Part shown: in pieces, positions 17,432 to 26,085 of the stretch
Layout: every line of letters starts with the position of its first letter
Numbering within the stretch: position 1 is the stretch's first letter
Assembly (NCBI RefSeq): GCF_000334455.1
Contig: NZ_BANX01000008.1
Location: forward strand, 1-64,000
Origin: Gordonia soli NBRC 108243
GTDB lineage: Bacteria > Actinomycetota > Actinomycetes > Mycobacteriales > Mycobacteriaceae
DNA length: 64,000 nt
Direction: 5' to 3'
Program-made: the position numbers and the translations under genes
Notes under the pieces: model-generated
Databases searched by the model: none
Told to the model about the DNA's origin: nothing
What the model saw: the letters and a program-made list of their open reading frames with translations, nothing else

Positions 17432-18715
17432 TCAGCGGTTGGCGCCGGAGTGCTCGAGTTCGCGGTCGGACGGGGCCCCTGCGGCGGCGTCGTCGATGAT
17501 GTCGAGTGCTGTGTCGACCTCGTCGGCGGAGACGGTCAGGGCGGGCAGCAGACGCAGCACATTGCGTGCCGGTCCACCACGCTGGACCATCAGCCCCGAA
17601 TCCAGACAGTTCTGCTGGATGGCAGCCGCGCGCGCCGGATCCGGATGGTCGTCGAGGGTGAGTTCGCATCCGACCATGAGCCCGCGTCCTCGTACGTCGC
17701 TGAAGCCGTCCCGCGAGGCCGCGATCTGTTGCAGCCCGTCCATCAACTGCACGCCGCGGCGATCTGCGTTCTGCACCAGCTGTTCCGACTCGATGACCTC
17801 GAGGGTCGCGATCGCGGCGGCGCAGGCCAGCACGTTGCCGTTGAAGGTTCCGCCCTGCGAACCCTGATGTCCCTGTCTCATGAGTTCGTCAGACGCCGCC
17901 ATGACCGACAGCGGAAGTCCGCCGGTCATGCCTTTTGCGGCGACCAAGACGTCAGGTCGCACCTCGTCGTGCTGATGTGCCCAGAATCGGCCGGTCCGTC
18001 CGAACCCTGTCTGCACCTCGTCGAACACCAGCAGAAAACCGTGCGCGTCGGCGCGGTCGCGGAGACCTGCCAGGAATCCCGCCGGCGCAGGTACACATCC
18101 ACCTTCGCCGAGGATCGGTTCGACGAAGACCGCCGCGACCTGGTCCGGGCTCGTCACGGTGCGAAGGCTGTGGTCGAAGTCGGCGAGTGCGAACTCCACA
18201 GCCTGTCCGGGCGTACACCCCCACCGTCGGGGCTCGGGAAACAAGCCGATGTGAACGTCACCCATGAGTGGCGATGCGCCGTGGACGAAACGCGGACTCG
18301 ATGACGTCAGTGCCGCTGCTCCCATCGTCCGTCCATGGAAGCCACCGCGGAACGCCATGCACACGGTTCGACCGGTGGCCTGCCGTGCGAGTCGAATCGC
18401 GCTCTCGACGGCTTCGCTGCCAGAGTTTGCGAAGAACAGTGAATCCAATTGCGCGGGAAGCACTGCGCCGAGCCGTTCGCACAGTTCAAGGAGAGGGCGG
18501 TGGCGCACGGTGACGATCTGACCGTGCAGCAATCGGGTCGCTTGATCTCTGATGGCATCAACGACGTGGGGGTGGCAGTGACCGGTGGACGTCACGCCGA
18601 TCCCGGCGGTGAAGTCGAGAAAACGAGATCCGTCTTCTCCCATCACATCGAGGCCGAGTGCCTCGGAGACGACGATCGGAGTTGCCTGCCGCAGAAGGGG
18701 TGACAGGTGCGCCAC
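17432..18715 (-). CDS. class III PLP-dependent aminotransferase
   Basis: A 427-residue fold-type I, class III aminotransferase (ornithine, GABA and diaminobutyrate type). Signatures include GIGVTSTGHCHPHV, FANSGSEAVESAIRLAR, FHGRTMGA, LVFDEVQTGFGRTG and the PLP-lysine in VAAKGMTGGLPLS. These enzymes act on omega- or beta-amino groups, fitting a pathway that also has a KamA-like aminomutase. The GTG at 18715 has AAAGGA six bases upstream. It is the first gene of the leftward operon, and two ARE-like sites lie 110 to 165 bases upstream. Confidence 0.88.
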   Translation of the reverse strand: MAHLSPLLRQATPIVVSEALGLDVMGEDGSRFLDFTAGIGVTSTGHCHPHVVDAIRDQATRLLHGQIVTVRHRPLLELCERLGAVLPAQLDSLFFANSGSEAVESAIRLARQATGRTVCMAFRGGFHGRTMGAAALTSSSPRFVHGASPLMGDVHIGLFPEPRRWGCTPGQAVEFALADFDHSLRTVTSPDQVAAVFVEPILGEGGCVPAPAGFLAGLRDRADAHGFLLVFDEVQTGFGRTGRFWAHQHDEVRPDVLVAAKGMTGGLPLSVMAASDELMRQGHQGSQGGTFNGNVLACAAAIATLEVIESEQLVQNADRRGVQLMDGLQQIAASRDGFSDVRGRGLMVGCELTLDDHPDPARAAAIQQNCLDSGLMVQRGGPARNVLRLLPALTVSADEVDTALDIIDDAAAGAPSDRELEHSGANR

Positions 18716-18824
18716 GGTTGTTCCTTTCGCTGACGTCAGCAAACTGAGCTGTCGGCGATCCGCCACATGGATACGCAGCGGTTCAGTGGTGGTACGCGAC
18801 CACTGAACCATCGATGCTCGCCGA

Positions 18825-18848
18825 ACACAACCGGTCAGCCGGTATCTT
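18825..18848. promoter_or_regulatory. ARE-like operator 1 (divergent biosynthetic promoter)
   Basis: Core ACCGGTCAGCCGGTAT, a palindrome with perfect ACCGG and CCGGT arms around TCAG. It matches the site between the butyrolactone receptor and afsA-like genes (25082-25105). It lies in the 207-base gap between the aminotransferase and oxygenase operons. Confidence 0.75.
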
Positions 18849-18856
18849 TCTTCTTG

Positions 18857-18880
18857 ACAATCCCGACTGACCGGTTTTTT
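18857..18880. promoter_or_regulatory. ARE-like operator 2 (divergent biosynthetic promoter)
   Basis: Reverse-orientation copy, read on the minus strand as AAACCGGTCAGTCGGGATT. It starts 9 bases after operator 1 and ends 33 bases before the nearest oxygenase start. Paired sites allow cooperative repression of both directions. Confidence 0.7.
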
Positions 18881-18922
18881 CTAGACCTGTACCTCCAACT
18901 CATCGAAGGGGAGATGACCGAC

Positions 18923-19879
18923 ATGATCGCGACATGTGAATTGTTGCCCGACGAGCGAACTGCACTGTGGGAGGCTTCCGAAGAGGTTGCAGCCCATGGC
19001 CCGAGCGCTGTTGACAGAAGCCGGCTGCCGCACAGAATCCAGGCAGAGCTGGCGTCGTTCGCCCGCGATTCGGGACGCTCGGGCGTCCTCTTGCTCCGTG
19101 GGCTCGAGGTGGGCAGCCTACCTCCCACCCATTCCGATGGGGAGGCGGCCGATCTGCCGGCTCACGGGACAGCCGGCTCGATGATGCACCTGGCCGAGGC
19201 ACTGGGAACGATGATCGGCTACGCCGACGAGAAGCACGGTGCGCTCGTCCACGACGTCGTTCCTCTGCCAGGCGAGGAGAATCGCGTGGAGGGGTCCGGG
19301 GCCGTGCCGTTCGACTTCCACATCGAGAACGCACACCATCCGCTGCGTCCTGATTTCATCGGGCTGGTGTGTCTGCGACGCGACCACGACAGTGTCGCCG
19401 CGACGCGAGTTGCCTCCTGCCGCATGGCCGTTGAACTGCTGTCCGAGGATGTCGTGCAGAGTCTGCGCGTGTGCGAGTTCTTCAGCCACTATCCAGGATC
19501 GTTCACCCGCGATGCGATCGACGAGCCGGCGCCGATCGGTCCGCATCCAGTCCTCTTCGGTTCCGTCGATCGCCCCTTCATGCGCTTCAACTCACACAAC
19601 ACGACCTGCGTCAGCAAACGCGGTCGAGCCGCGCTCGCACAGTTCACCGAAGCACTCGAACACGTCTGCCACGACATCGTGCTCGCTCCCGGGGATTGCG
19701 CAGTCATCGACAACAACGTCACGGCCCACGGCCGGTCGGCGTTCACCCCGAGGTTCGACGGAAACGACCGATGGTTGCGCCGCTTCTACGCCATCGGGTC
19801 GATTCCGAGCACAGTGGAACAGATGATGGAGAGCCCGCGAGTCATCCCGCAGATCCCCCAGCTCAAAGGTCTGTGGTGA
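18923..19879 (+). CDS. Fe(II)/2-oxoglutarate-dependent oxygenase (clavaminate synthase-like)
   Basis: A 318-residue member of the TauD/clavaminate synthase-like group, which hydroxylates free or carrier-bound amino acids such as Arg, Asn or Lys. The iron ligands are visible as FDFHIENAHHPLRPDF (HxE) and the distal histidine in VTAHGRSAFTPRFDGNDRWL, whose arginine should bind 2-oxoglutarate. The ATG at 18923 lies nine bases after AAGGGGAG; ATG 18914 abuts that sequence and is less likely. It is first in the rightward operon with the hydroxy-acid oxidase and EamA exporter. Confidence 0.85.
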   Translation: MIATCELLPDERTALWEASEEVAAHGPSAVDRSRLPHRIQAELASFARDSGRSGVLLLRGLEVGSLPPTHSDGEAADLPAHGTAGSMMHLAEALGTMIGYADEKHGALVHDVVPLPGEENRVEGSGAVPFDFHIENAHHPLRPDFIGLVCLRRDHDSVAATRVASCRMAVELLSEDVVQSLRVCEFFSHYPGSFTRDAIDEPAPIGPHPVLFGSVDRPFMRFNSHNTTCVSKRGRAALAQFTEALEHVCHDIVLAPGDCAVIDNNVTAHGRSAFTPRFDGNDRWLRRFYAIGSIPSTVEQMMESPRVIPQIPQLKGLW

Positions 19880-19885
19880 TCATCG

Positions 19886-21013
19886 GTGGACCGTTCCCTC
19901 ATCGGCGTCTCACCACTCCCCCACCACCCGAACGTCTATCACTCGATCGATGACCTCGAGGCCGCGTGGAGTTCGGTGGCACCGAGATCCATAACCGCGT
20001 ATGTCAACGGCGGCGCGGGCGACGACACCACCGTGGGCGCCAATCGAATTGCGCTCGATGACGTGTCACTCGCACCACGCGGACTGTTCGACGGGCCGAC
20101 GGACGTCCACGACGTCGACCCGGACCTGCGGGTGCGCGTTCTCGGCGAGGAACTCCGCACGCCGCTGCTGCTGGCGCCGACCAGCCCACAGCGGCTACTC
20201 CACGCCGACGCCGAACTCGCGGTCGCCCGCGGCGCCGAGGCCTCCGAGGTGTCGCCCATCGTCAGTTGCGACTCCCACTACGACTTTCGCCGGATCGCCT
20301 CTGCGACAACGTCTCAACCGTGGGCGCAGGTGTTTCCTTACCGATCACGCGAAGTGATCCGCGATCTTCTCGATTACTGTCGCGATGCCGGGGCCACGAC
20401 CGCCGCGATCACCATCGACGCCTCTCACCGCGCGCGACGGTTGTCTGTCAACCGCGCGGGCTATGTGCTACCACCGTTCGTGGACTACGGCACGCTGCGT
20501 GCGGTAGGCATTCTGACGGGCGAGACACCGCAGATCGGCTGGGTTCCCAAGGTCGCCTTGACCTTCGACGACATGCGATGGCTCCGCGACGCGACGTCGA
20601 TGAAGCTCCTGGCCAAAGGGCTGACCCGTGCCCAGGATGCTCGACGGCTAGTCGACATGGGCTACGACGGCGTGATCGTGTCAAACCATGGCGGCCGACA
20701 GCTGGACGGGGCCGTCGCCGCCGCAACTGCGCTACCCGCGGTGGTCGACGCGGTCGGTTCCGAAGTCCCTGTCCTTTTCGACAGCGGAATCCGCAGCGGA
20801 TACGACGTGCTGCGTGCGATTGCGTTGGGCGCGGACGCGGTATGTATCGGGCGGCCCTATCTGTGGGGGCTCGGTGTGGCCGGTGAGGACGGTGTCCGGA
20901 CGGCAATCGGCCTGATCCTGGATGAACTACGCGATGGCCTGCGTCAACTGGGGCTCCGGCGAGTAACCGAACTCGATCGCAGTTTCGTCCACTACCCGCG
21001 GAGTGATTCATGA
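19886..21013 (+). CDS. FMN-dependent alpha-hydroxy-acid oxidase family protein
   Basis: A 375-residue TIM-barrel flavoenzyme of the lactate/glycolate oxidase family, oxidising 2-hydroxy acids to 2-oxo acids. The N-terminal ITAYVNGGAGDDTTVGAN corresponds to the usual YxxGGAxDExT segment, the active-site histidine lies in VSNHGGRQLD, and the FMN phosphate region is DSGIRSGYDVLRAIALGAD. The GTG at 19886 follows the oxygenase stop by 6 bases with only a weak Shine-Dalgarno sequence, so translation is probably coupled. Its substrate may be made by a neighbouring enzyme, but this is not evident from sequence. Confidence 0.83.
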   Translation: MDRSLIGVSPLPHHPNVYHSIDDLEAAWSSVAPRSITAYVNGGAGDDTTVGANRIALDDVSLAPRGLFDGPTDVHDVDPDLRVRVLGEELRTPLLLAPTSPQRLLHADAELAVARGAEASEVSPIVSCDSHYDFRRIASATTSQPWAQVFPYRSREVIRDLLDYCRDAGATTAAITIDASHRARRLSVNRAGYVLPPFVDYGTLRAVGILTGETPQIGWVPKVALTFDDMRWLRDATSMKLLAKGLTRAQDARRLVDMGYDGVIVSNHGGRQLDGAVAAATALPAVVDAVGSEVPVLFDSGIRSGYDVLRAIALGADAVCIGRPYLWGLGVAGEDGVRTAIGLILDELRDGLRQLGLRRVTELDRSFVHYPRSDS

Positions 21014-22038
21014 CGGCGGAGCCACATATCGACGGCGACTCGGCGGTGGACGATGCCTCCCCTGGTCGGTCGGTATACCGGAGCGGACGACTGACGACTG
21101 TCGCCGGTGTCATCATGGCGATCGGCGCCGCGGCCGCGATGGGCAGTACTGCTCCCGCGCTCAAGGCCCTCGCTGCGTCGGAACTGACACCCGTCAATCT
21201 CATCCAGGCCCGCACGGCAATCGGTGCCGTTGTCTTGATGACCGCCGCAGTTGCGCTTCGTCGTGGACGACTAGGCATCGCCAAACGCGACTGGTGGCTG
21301 ATCGCCGTCTATGCCTGCATCAGCCTCGCGGTCAATCAGGTGATCTTCACGATGTCGCTCGAACGGCTACCGGTCGGAGTCGCCCTGCTGCTCGAGTACA
21401 CGTCACCGCTGTTGGTGGCGCTGTGGATGCGGTGGGTCCAACACGTCCGACTACCCCGCACAGCGTGGATCGGCATCGTGATCGCGGTCGGCGGACTAGC
21501 ACTGACCGCGCAGGTATGGGCAGGATTCCGACTTGATGCGCTCGGCGTCCTGCTGGGTTTGATCGCCGCTGTCACCATGGCCAGCCGCTTCCTCGTCGCA
21601 GAGCGAGGCCTCATGCGCTACGACCCCCTGGTCCTGGCCGCCTGGGGCTCGGCCACCGCAGCTCTCGCGCTGGCGGTAATGACCCCGCTGCAACCATTCC
21701 CGTTCCGGCAGCTCGGCGGATCCGTCGATCTGGGAATCGCCGGCGGCATGTCGATCGCGGTCCTGCTCCTATGGATCGGCATCATCGGGATGGCCGGCGG
21801 GATGATCCTCGGGGTTGTCGCGCAACAACGGATCTCGCCGGCGTCGGCGAACGTCATCTTGAGTCTCGAGGTCGTGGTCGGAACCGCCCTGGCGGCACTA
21901 CTTCTCGACGAACGGCTCACGGGCGCGCAGTTGTCCGGCGCCATCACGATGCTGGTCGGAATCGTGATCGCACAGCGGGGTTTGTCACGCGTCCCACGTG
22001 CGGGGAGTTCAGACCGAAACGCTCGTCGGCTCGATTAG
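21010..22038 (+). CDS. EamA/DMT-family exporter
   Basis: A 342-residue drug/metabolite transporter with about ten membrane helices in two EamA repeats. The N-terminal 30 residues are hydrophilic, and AALLLDERLTGAQLSGAITM is typical of the second repeat end. Its ATG overlaps the hydroxy-acid oxidase stop as ATGA. EamA proteins often export amino acids and metabolites, so this is a second exporter of the biosynthetic locus. A terminator follows at 22059-22085. Confidence 0.82.
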   Translation: MTAEPHIDGDSAVDDASPGRSVYRSGRLTTVAGVIMAIGAAAAMGSTAPALKALAASELTPVNLIQARTAIGAVVLMTAAVALRRGRLGIAKRDWWLIAVYACISLAVNQVIFTMSLERLPVGVALLLEYTSPLLVALWMRWVQHVRLPRTAWIGIVIAVGGLALTAQVWAGFRLDALGVLLGLIAAVTMASRFLVAERGLMRYDPLVLAAWGSATAALALAVMTPLQPFPFRQLGGSVDLGIAGGMSIAVLLLWIGIIGMAGGMILGVVAQQRISPASANVILSLEVVVGTALAALLLDERLTGAQLSGAITMLVGIVIAQRGLSRVPRAGSSDRNARRLD

Positions 22039-22058
22039 AAGGCGACAGACGCATCCCA

Positions 22059-22085
22059 CCACCGCGACGCGGCCCGTCGCGGTGG
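22059..22085. terminator. bidirectional terminator
   Basis: CCACCGCGACG and CGTCGCGGTGG arms (11 perfect pairs) with a 5-base loop, between the convergent EamA and transketolase C-subunit genes. Confidence 0.75.
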
Positions 22086-22102
22086 ATGAGGCGTCGTAGA
22101 CG

Positions 22103-23107
22103 TCAGTGGCGTACGCCCTCCCGCGCCGCTTCGACGACGCGGTCGACGCTTATCCCCGCGCGTCGCAGGAGGTGATCCTCGCTGCCCACGATGTCGAAGT
22201 GGAGGTCGGGGACGCCGATACGTCGGAGAATCGGGCCGTCGCGATACGCGCTGAGGGTCTCGGCGACCACTCCACCCAGGCCACCGGTTCGGCGGTGGTC
22301 CTCGACCGTGACCACGACCGACACGTCGCGGCACAGTGTGAGAAAGCCCGGTTCATCGAACGGTTTCACCGTGTGGCAGTTGACATGTCCGGCGGTGACC
22401 CCGTGGCGAGCGAGCTCATCGCACGCGGACGCCGCGATGAGGTTGGGACGCGGGCCGACCGCAGCGATCAGCACATCCCCAGGGTCCCGCAAGACCTGCA
22501 ACTCACCGATGGTGAACGGAGAGCGCTCCGCGTGCAGTGAGGCGGCCTTCTTCCGTCCCAACCGCAGGTACGCCGGACCCGGATGATCGACCAGCGCGAG
22601 GGTCGCCTGAAGTGTCTGCCAGGAGTCGACAGGCGCTACCACCCGCATGTTGGGCAGGAGACGTATCGAGCCGATGTCCTCCACAGCGTGGTGCGTGGGG
22701 CCGTAGTGGCCGGCCGACAGTCCGCTGTGTGTGCCGACGACGACCACGGGTAGGTTCGCTCCGGCCACGTCGATCTTGATCTGTTCGAAGCATCGCGTCG
22801 TCGCAAACGGGCTCATGCCGATGGCGAAGACCTGCGACGCAGATGTCGTGAGCCCCGCGGCGACGCCGACCATGTTCTGTTCTGCGATACCGATGTTGAC
22901 GTATTGATGCGCTGATGTGGGTGCGAACTGGTCGGCGTAGTCCATGTCGGTCTCGACGCACATGACATCCGGCCGCTCCTTCACCACTGCGGCAGCGACC
23001 ATGACGAAGGTGTCTCGGGTCGAGAGGGTCTCGCGATGGCTCCATACGTACTCGGTGACATCGTCGAGTGTGACGATGCCATCGGCAGCGGTCGGTGCAG
23101 TGGTCAT
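22103..23107 (-). CDS. transketolase C-terminal subunit
   Basis: A 334-residue Pyr plus C-terminal half of a split transketolase. The catalytic glutamate that activates the thiamine ring is in NIGIAEQNMVGVAAG, HSGLSAGHYGPTHHAVEDI forms the substrate channel, and the C-terminal transketolase domain begins near residue 205. The ATG overlaps the stop of the N-terminal subunit gene (ATGA). Split transketolases are common in secondary metabolism and in sugar or pentulose side pathways. This pair belongs to the ARE-marked regulon, so two-carbon transfer onto a pathway intermediate is inferred. Confidence 0.85.
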   Translation of the reverse strand: MTTAPTAADGIVTLDDVTEYVWSHRETLSTRDTFVMVAAAVVKERPDVMCVETDMDYADQFAPTSAHQYVNIGIAEQNMVGVAAGLTTSASQVFAIGMSPFATTRCFEQIKIDVAGANLPVVVVGTHSGLSAGHYGPTHHAVEDIGSIRLLPNMRVVAPVDSWQTLQATLALVDHPGPAYLRLGRKKAASLHAERSPFTIGELQVLRDPGDVLIAAVGPRPNLIAASACDELARHGVTAGHVNCHTVKPFDEPGFLTLCRDVSVVVTVEDHRRTGGLGGVVAETLSAYRDGPILRRIGVPDLHFDIVGSEDHLLRRAGISVDRVVEAAREGVRH

Positions 23108-23931
23108 GATGTGAGCCTCCCCATGGCCCTGAGCGCCGCGGCGCGTTCCTGGTCGTCGAGGCTCGCAGAGTGCGAGTCCTTCGTGTCTTCGAGTCCTGGC
23201 ACACCGCGAGCCTTGATCGTCTCGGCGACCACCGCCAGTGGCCGTTCGCGCGGGGCGGTGAGCGCGTCGCGGATCTGCGCGTGGTCGTGACCATCGATGA
23301 CCGCGGTCTCCCAGCCGAAGCTGCTCCACTTGCTCGAGAGCGGTTCCAGACCGACACAATCTTCCGTCGCGCCACTGATCTGCCAACGATTCCGGTCGAC
23401 GATCGCCACCAAGTTGTGGAGACCGAGTGCAGGCGCCGCCATGGCCGCCTCCCAGTTCGACCCCTCCTGCAACTCACCGTCGCCGAGAATCACAAACGCT
23501 CGGCGCCGCGTACCGAGCCGCAGTCCACCCAGCGCGATTCCCACTCCGATGGGCAGTCCATGTCCGAGTGCGCCGGTCGAGAAATCCACTCCCGAAATGC
23601 CTTTCATCGGGTGACCGGCAAGGATGCCATCGTCCTCGGCATAGGAATCCAGCGCCCGAGCGTCCAAGGCGCCTATCTCGACGAGGGCTGCATAGAGCGC
23701 CGAGCAGGCGTGTCCCTTGCTGAGGATGAAGTGGTCTCGATCGTGATCGGACCAGCCCCCCGCAGGGTTTCGGAGTATCTCGGCGTACAACACGCCCATG
23801 ATGTCGGCGATCGAGATGCTGCCGCCGACGTGCACACCTGCCGGCGATGCGCTCATCTCGATGATTCGGAGGCGGATGGCGTCGGCCAGTTGCTGCGACG
23901 TCGCAAGTGACGACTGACTGGATGATCGCAT
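23104..23931 (-). CDS. transketolase N-terminal (thiamine diphosphate-binding) subunit
   Basis: A 275-residue PP domain of the split transketolase. The thiamine diphosphate/Mg motif is GDGELQEGSNWEAAMAA followed by IVDRN, and ILSKGHACSALYAAL and GHGLPIGVGIALG are typical. The ATG at 23931 has GGGAAGGGA upstream; an ATG at 23952 is possible. An ARE-like site lies 69-92 bases upstream. It forms a two-gene operon with the C-terminal subunit. Confidence 0.87.
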   Translation of the reverse strand: MRSSSQSSLATSQQLADAIRLRIIEMSASPAGVHVGGSISIADIMGVLYAEILRNPAGGWSDHDRDHFILSKGHACSALYAALVEIGALDARALDSYAEDDGILAGHPMKGISGVDFSTGALGHGLPIGVGIALGGLRLGTRRRAFVILGDGELQEGSNWEAAMAAPALGLHNLVAIVDRNRWQISGATEDCVGLEPLSSKWSSFGWETAVIDGHDHAQIRDALTAPRERPLAVVAETIKARGVPGLEDTKDSHSASLDDQERAAALRAMGRLTS

Positions 23932-23999
23932 GGGTCCCTTCCCCTTTGGCATACGGATCACAGGATCCGACGGCCGGAGCCGTCGGCCGATGGATCCAT

Positions 24000-24023
24000 A
24001 TAAAACCAACTGACCCGTTTTTT
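24000..24023. promoter_or_regulatory. ARE-like operator 3 (transketolase promoter)
   Basis: Read on the minus strand as AAAACGGGTCAGTTGGTTTT, in register with the other four copies. It lies upstream of the transketolase N-subunit start and is less symmetrical than the copies at 18825 and 25082. Confidence 0.65.
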
Positions 24024-24343
24024 CAAGATCTGAATCGAACCTCGCGATGAATCACCGAGCGAGAACGACACACAGCGCGCGATGCTGTCCGACCGATCGA
24101 AGATGCTTGTCCTCCAACCGGATGACTACTCACGACTCACAGGTGACGTGCGCGGATCCAATGCCTTAACGAACTCAAAAGAGTCCCTTTACCTCTTGGA
24201 CCGAGCACACGGTCCGTGCCAACCTGAGGCGATCCAGCCCACCGTTTCACCTAACGACCGAGAATCACGCGCCGCCAAAGCCATGCCGCGCGGGGAATGG
24301 AGGAAAGTACAGCGACTCGACGCGACCGAGATGTTCGGTGCCG
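24024..24343. other. non-coding interval
   Basis: About 320 bases between the transketolase promoter and the end of the TetR gene. Base composition is more AT-rich than the neighbours. The only structure noted is a short inverted repeat, GGACCG and CGGTCC, at 24198-24215, which could end the leftward TetR transcript. No convincing gene was seen on either strand. Confidence 0.5.
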
Positions 24344-25015
24344 TCAGGCGTTCGGCCGCAAGGGCACCGTCTCCGACACCCACTCGGGTGACGGAGGCAC
24401 GACGAGGTTCTTGCGTCCTCGCGCACTGACGAGACTGGGTAGAACAGCGTTCCAGAAGTCGGTCAAGCGCGCCGGCAGGTCCCGCCGATCCTCAGAAGCC
24501 ACCTGAGAGACCAGCTGCAGGCCGGTGAACGAACCGGCGACCAGTGCAGCTGCGGCGTGAGGAGTCCACGACGCCGCCAACAGTCCCTCATCGGACGCGC
24601 GCTCCCAGCGTTGTTCGAGAGCCTGTTCCCATTGCTGGTAAGCGTCTTGATCGGGGGTGCTGAAGGTGTTCCGCTCGATGGTCAGCCGAATACTGGCCCG
24701 CATGATCACATCCGTGCGGAGCGCAGACGACACCCAATAGCTGATGTTGATCACCGCTTGGACGGGATGCTCCTCATCGACGGGCAGGCTGTCCAACCAC
24801 GAGGCCTGCTCCTGGATGATCGCCTGAGCTATCTGCTCCTTCGTACTGAAGTGGAAGTACAGGGCTCCCTTGGTGGCCTCGGCTTCGGCGACGATGTCGG
24901 CGGTTGTGGTTGCGGCGTAACCCTTATCATCGAAGACCGCCGCTGCTGCAGCAAGCAATTTACGACGGGTGTCGACAGCTCTCGCCTGATGAAGTTGCCG
25001 AGGAGCCGCACCCAT
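24344..25015 (-). CDS. TetR-family gamma-butyrolactone receptor (ArpA/ScbR-like)
   Basis: A 223-residue TetR regulator. The helix-turn-helix region TTTADIVAEAEATKGALYFH followed by FSTKEQIAQAIIQEQ matches the ArpA/ScbR receptor subgroup closely; the C-terminal domain would form the ligand pocket. It is divergent from an AfsA-type synthase gene with a near-perfect palindrome between them, the classical scbR-scbA layout. By family knowledge such receptors sit on ARE sites and leave when the butenolide or butyrolactone signal binds. The ATG at 25015 gives the length usual for the family. Confidence 0.85.
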   Translation of the reverse strand: MGAAPRQLHQARAVDTRRKLLAAAAAVFDDKGYAATTTADIVAEAEATKGALYFHFSTKEQIAQAIIQEQASWLDSLPVDEEHPVQAVINISYWVSSALRTDVIMRASIRLTIERNTFSTPDQDAYQQWEQALEQRWERASDEGLLAASWTPHAAAALVAGSFTGLQLVSQVASEDRRDLPARLTDFWNAVLPSLVSARGRKNLVVPPSPEWVSETVPLRPNA

Positions 25016-25081
25016 ACCTATCCGCCTATCCCATCTACCTGCACACCCACGCTGAACCCGAGCCCGTTCTCGGCCTCGCAC

Positions 25082-25105
25082 AACATACCGGATAGCCGGT
25101 ATGTG
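25082..25105. promoter_or_regulatory. ARE operator 4 (receptor/afsA promoter)
   Basis: CATACCGGATAGCCGGTATG is a perfect 8+8 palindrome with a 4-base centre, placed 67 bases from the receptor start and 39 bases from the afsA-like start. It is the best-conserved of the five copies and resembles ARE sites bound by gamma-butyrolactone receptors. Confidence 0.82.
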
Positions 25106-25143
25106 TCACCTAATTGTCTCATACATGATGGAGGGATTCGGTC

Positions 25144-26082
25144 ATGGCCACATCTCAGCTGACAACCAGATCAATGAGTCTGCAGACACCCCCGTGGCAG
25201 GCAACGGTCCCGCGGGAACTCGTCCACAAGCGGGCAGTTTCCGAGGTCTTCCTGACCGCCCTCGGCGCTCCCGCACCTGGTTCGGTCGTCGTCCACGCAC
25301 AGTGGCCGTCCGGCAATCAGTTCTACCGACAGGCCGGTGGCAGCCACTACGGCATCAACGCCGCGCTCGAATGCATTCGCCAAGCATGCGTCGCCGCCAC
25401 TCACACCACGCTCTCGGTCGATCTCGACGACCAGTTCATCATGCTCGGCCTGACCGCCACCCTGACCCCATCGGCCCTTGTCGTGCGCGCTGAGCCCACG
25501 AATGTGATCCTGCAGGGAAGTCTCGAACGCGACGGCCAGACCCGCACCGGCCGCCGCATCGCATGGGCATTCACCGTGATCGCCGGTGGCATCGAGATCG
25601 GCACGGGCCGCGGAGACCTGATCGCGATGGACAGAGCGCGCTATGAGGCAATGCGTGCCACTCAGATGACCGAGACCGCGGCACGCCTCGATCCATCCGC
25701 CAGAGGGCGACATGCGCCGCAGCCAACACCGCACGAGGCGGCCGCACTCACCAGTCGGATCGACGACGTCCGACACACGTTGAATGTCGATCAGACGCAG
25801 GCAAACTACTTCGATCACCCTCTAGATCACGTGCCAGGGATGCTGATGATCGACGGAAGCTGCGAGGTTGCACGTCACGGCCACACCGAAGTCACCGCAC
25901 GACCCGCAATCGTCACCGCGGTGGACGTCTCGTGTCGTCATTTCGCCGAGCTGATCGCACCGTGCACCGTCGAGATCATCGCTGCCGAATCGGTGTCGCT
26001 CACCGAGCTCACACAGCAGGTATCGCTGTCCCAGTCCGGAGTGCAGTGCTGCACCTCCCGGATCCGCACCGAATCGATCTGA
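25144..26082 (+). CDS. AfsA-type gamma-butyrolactone/butenolide signal synthase
   Basis: A 312-residue protein with two A-factor biosynthesis hot-dog repeats. The first opens with VPRELVHKRAVSEVFLT, a near-textbook AfsA signature. The second includes NYFDHPLDHVPGMLMIDGSC. AfsA condenses a beta-ketoacyl chain with dihydroxyacetone phosphate to make the butenolide precursor of autoinducers. The ATG at 25144 follows GGAGGG. Its promoter carries the perfect palindrome 25082-25105 shared with the divergent receptor. Confidence 0.92.
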   Translation: MATSQLTTRSMSLQTPPWQATVPRELVHKRAVSEVFLTALGAPAPGSVVVHAQWPSGNQFYRQAGGSHYGINAALECIRQACVAATHTTLSVDLDDQFIMLGLTATLTPSALVVRAEPTNVILQGSLERDGQTRTGRRIAWAFTVIAGGIEIGTGRGDLIAMDRARYEAMRATQMTETAARLDPSARGRHAPQPTPHEAAALTSRIDDVRHTLNVDQTQANYFDHPLDHVPGMLMIDGSCEVARHGHTEVTARPAIVTAVDVSCRHFAELIAPCTVEIIAAESVSLTELTQQVSLSQSGVQCCTSRIRTESI

Positions 26083-26085
26083 CCG

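Noticed and set aside
24082-24429. 115-codon plus-strand ORF between the transketolase and TetR genes
   Set aside because: No ribosome-binding site, overlaps the 3' end of the TetR gene, no recognisable domain.
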